Assembly (NCBI RefSeq): GCF_000485595.1
Contig: NW_014577967.1
Span: forward strand, 1 to 24,423
Length of the DNA stretch: 24,423 bases
Reading direction: 5' to 3'
From: Priapulus caudatus
Lineage: Eukaryota; Priapulida; Priapulimorpha; Priapulimorphida; Priapulidae
Position 1 is the stretch's first letter; every line of letters starts with the position of its first letter. Below, piece after piece: positions 21,763 to 24,423 of the stretch. Made by a program: the position numbers and the translations under genes. Under the pieces are notes generated by a model that worked only from the letters and a program-made list of their open reading frames with translations, was not told the origin of the DNA and searched no databases.

Positions 21763-21905
21763 ATAGGGTCTATGTCCCCCAGGGTACTATCGGAGGGTAC
21801 CCTGGGTACGGTTCGATATATCGGAAAGTACCTCGGGGGGTACTATACGATATGTCGCTGCGTACCCTGCATTGTCGCACCGTACCCTGACTTTATATGG
21901 ACGTA
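21763..21905. repeat. Dispersed repeat with GGGTAC hairpins, copy 1
   Basis: 21763-21829 is the same as 24248-24314 except at one position. It contains the hairpin CCCAGGGTAC / GTACCCTGGG and more GTACCCTG units further on. Possibly a MITE end. Confidence 0.7.
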
Positions 21906-22079
21906 TTTCCGATGTTGTAAAACTAAAATATAAAAGCTAGCTCTTCGTTTAAAAAAAAAGAAAAAAGAAAAATATAGTCAAACTGAAACATAGCATACAT
22001 ATTTATTGGATTGCGATGTTTTGAGGTTTCTTCTATGTGATGTGGTAACTTGACAGAGTGTATGTATTACGACATCAGT

Positions 22080-22180
22080 GTGTGCGTGTGGCGCGCGTAG
22101 CTGTGTGTGTGCGGCGTGTGTGTGTGCGTGTGTGTGTGCTCGTCGCGTGTTGTGTGTGCGTGTGTGTGTGAGTGCGTGCT
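22080..22180. repeat. (TG)n-rich simple repeat
   Basis: GTGTGTGTGCGTG-type alternating sequence, imperfect. Confidence 0.9.
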
Positions 22181-22597
22181 GTGGCAAGCACTCAGTGTCT
22201 TACTCTCATCTTCAGATGGCAATCGACATCCCAGCTTGCTGTCAATGAACCCACCACCTAAAGAGGAGTAACTCACTGCATCATCATTACATTCATCTAT
22301 CCGCATCCATTGGCTAAGCTGTCATTGAAACCACCGGGCATATTTAGTCAGTGAATTATTTACTTTTACTGTTTACATCATTGCACACTATTCCGAGATA
22401 TGGACACGCGTTTCCTTGGAATCACATCTGGAAGCGAAGCATCATTGCACAAGATCGTTAAGCAGCAATATATTCAGTTCTGTATGTTAACCGATGTTAG
22501 CACTACTTTACTATATACTAGATACTTCTAGTGTAGAAATAGTGACAAGAATATCAACTGTTCATAATTGAAATCAAAAATATTTACGATGTAACAA

Positions 22598-22838
22598 GTG
22601 CCGCATAGCGACAGCGCTCATCTAACGTCTACTGCGGTGACTCTGTGGTGGAGTGGTGGGATTCTAGTACCTGTTAGTCCAAATGTGTTTCACATACACG
22701 CCGAAATAGTGGAATGCCACAAATGTATCAGGGAACCTTCTCAAAAGAATGTTCGTTGGAGATCGTTTATGAAATTGCCACGAATGGCAGCGCGTACGTT
22801 TAAGTGTCTCAGATTAAAGATGGAAGCTCCCATCATTC
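22598..22838 (+). CDS. Possible coding exon, unrecognised (weak)
   Basis: An open stretch that codes a basic, Cys-containing segment (AEIVECHKCIREPSQKNVRW, then KLPRMAARTFKCLRLKMEAP) and meets a strong donor, ATTC|GTAAGTAG, at 22838. There is no convincing acceptor before it (the DNA there is G-rich) and no partner exon found. It might be a single exon of a downstream gene, a transposon remnant, or chance. Confidence 0.25.
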
Positions 22839-23190
22839 GTAAGTAGCAACAACTATTTGCAAGACAGAATAGTTAAGCACTCATCCATTACCTACGCAAG
22901 CCTACAGCTGCAAATAGAGAGCTGCACTCTGCAACCAATTAACGCAGGCAAAAAAGCCCCAACACATGCAACTCATTGCACTGGCAGCAGCCACTGGCAG
23001 TGGCATAGTGATAACTTTCATGTAACATGACGACACATACAAATGCCATATAAATTATACGATTTAAGGAGCATAAACCTTTCTTTAACCAAATTTACTT
23101 TGAATTTTCACTGTGACATTGTAAGCCTCATACATCCAGGCATAGTATAGATTCTACTAGCAAACCAGGCAGTCAAATTCTTTCTACAAG

Positions 23191-23372
23191 ACAGTCAACA
23201 AATCCATGTTTAACCCCTCCTCTTGAGGTAGGGAGGGGGAGCGTAGGGAGGGGTGGGAGAGGGTGGGGGAGGGAGGGGAGGGGAAGGGAGGTGGGAGGAT
23301 TCTATAACAAAAGCAGTTGCAGTCTTTGTTGACAGTGAAACAAATCCATGTTTAAACCCTGCTCTTGAGGTC
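23191..23372. repeat. Duplicated 40-bp segment flanking a G-rich tract
   Basis: ACAGTCAACAAATCCATGTT at 23191 and the similar stretch at 23332, each through CTCTTGAGGT, lie on either side of a GGGAGGGG-rich tract (23226-23298) that could form G-quadruplexes. Confidence 0.7.
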
Positions 23373-23479
23373 AAAAGGTTATCCGCACACTTACTCTTCG
23401 CATGTCAGCAGAAGGCACATTTCATGGTCCTTTCAATAAAGCCATAAAAAATGCTAGGTCACCGCTGAAACAAAAAAGT

Positions 23480-23905
23480 TTTTCAATCGCTCCGTCAGAC
23501 CATGTCCCCAGAAAAATGTGTAAAATCTGCCCTGTGCCCAATTGACCTTGACCTGTGACCTCCATTTAGGCACAGTGATGGCTTTTCCTACCCATGATGC
23601 TAATACACCGACTATGCACGAGCCTAGGTCGAGCCGTTTAGATTTGTGCCGCAATCTGCATTTCCTCCCTATACCTAAGTTAAGATGAATGTTCCCCCTT
23701 CTTTACACCTCTTGACCTTTGACCATTGACCCCAGCTTCGACATCCCAACTCGTTTTGACGATCCCCCCAACGACCCGAATATCGTGACCGAACGCGAGC
23801 GGTTAAAGATTGTGCCAACTGTGACGCACGGACGCACGGACGGACGGACGATCAAGCGATTCTCACAAGCTGCATCTGACTATGTCAATGAGCTAAAATA
23901 GCTGA
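23480..23905. repeat. Probable old dispersed element with TGACC and ACGG repeats
   Basis: Two clusters of TGACC half-sites (23541-23562 and 23711-23732) and an ACGGACGG run (23826-23850). This combination looks like the 3' parts of old invertebrate retroelements, but I cannot name a family. Confidence 0.35.
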
Positions 23906-24247
23906 ATGTGCCCATATCTCATCTTAAAGCAAAGCATTGTTGAGCAATAGTATTTGTTAAATGTTAATGTCTTCCAACTGATTGTATAAAACATCTAATG
24001 TTCTTTAACATACAATAGTGAAAGAAATGTATATTTTGGCGATTACTTCTAATAAAAACAATTTTCAAATTAATACCAAACTTGAATGTTTCGTTTGAGT
24101 TATACAATACTGATCAGGTGTAAACACTGAGCTGTATATAACAACATATGTTAGGTAACATATATAACATCAGGCGTGAATAATAATATTAGATCTATTA
24201 TTATTAACTCCTGATAACATGTCATTACATAGAGGTCAGTGGGGCTC

Positions 24248-24314
24248 ATAGGGTCTATGTCCCCCAGGGTACTATCGGAGGGTAACCTGGGTACGGTTCG
24301 ATATATCGGAAAGT
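24248..24314. repeat. Dispersed repeat with GGGTAC hairpin, copy 2 (truncated)
   Basis: 67 bp matching 21763-21829 with one difference, which breaks the hairpin. It then runs into a G-rich GGGCCGGGCCGGGGTCGGGG stretch (24315-24345). Confidence 0.75.
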
Positions 24315-24423
24315 CGGGGGCCGGGCCGGGGTCGGGGTCGGTAGTCGTCGGTCGGTGTACTTTCGAATTCGTTGTACCGCATTGTTGACATCTGTCCACC
24401 GTAAGCCTGACTTAACACAGCCA

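Overview
The window is animal (metazoan) nuclear DNA. It holds two spliced, divergently transcribed genes with consensus GT-AG introns and consistent codon phases, long introns packed with small transposons and tandem repeats, and interstitial TTAGGG telomere-type arrays. The vertebrate-type telomere motif, the tRNA-derived SINE, the hAT and Harbinger-like MITEs and the divergence of the SET protein from its vertebrate counterpart fit a non-arthropod invertebrate, probably marine (a lower deuterostome, lophotrochozoan or early-branching animal). I cannot name the species from this sequence.

Gene 1 (plus strand, 9372-19349, 3' UTR to about 20.6 kb) is a complete SET gene (TAF-I / I2PP2A; NAP-family histone chaperone and PP2A inhibitor). 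I place eight coding exons giving a 344-residue protein: basic N terminus, dimerisation helix, earmuff domain and a very long acidic tail spread over four small exons. One acceptor is a NAGNAG site and one tail exon (81 nt, phase 1/1) could be skipped in frame.

Gene 2 (minus strand, from 9130 leftwards and out of the window at base 1) shares a ~240-base bidirectional promoter with SET. I place four exons (9130-8395, 6660-6476, 4612-4442, 4088-<1), joined by matching splice phases. It encodes a large, disordered, low-complexity protein that I do not recognise: a Lys/Arg-rich start, a proline patch, a His/Lys-rich exon, a long Ser/Asp/Arg/Ala-rich stretch, then tandem amino-acid repeats of four kinds (11, 9, 7 and 9 residues). 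All four DNA periods are multiples of three, which argues for coding on this strand. Between about 475 and 1960 the array is broken by many single-base indels that look more like uncorrected long-read error than decay.

Introns and flanks: gene 2 intron 1 carries the telomeric arrays, a near-perfect 67-bp palindrome and a MITE. Its intron 2 carries a tRNA-SINE with exact 12-bp target duplications, itself split by a 310-bp Harbinger-like MITE with TTA duplications, plus an inverted partial SINE that shows the empty site. SET introns carry a 153-bp triplication, a 278-bp duplication, a hAT-like MITE with 8-bp duplications, GAGTCC arrays, a broken 5' exon resembling P2X7-type cysteine-domain proteins, a second hAT-like element, a partner copy of the MITE, and a 62-bp satellite with noisy units. 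From about 20.6 kb to the end I see no confident gene, only repeats, a G-rich tract and one weak exon candidate.
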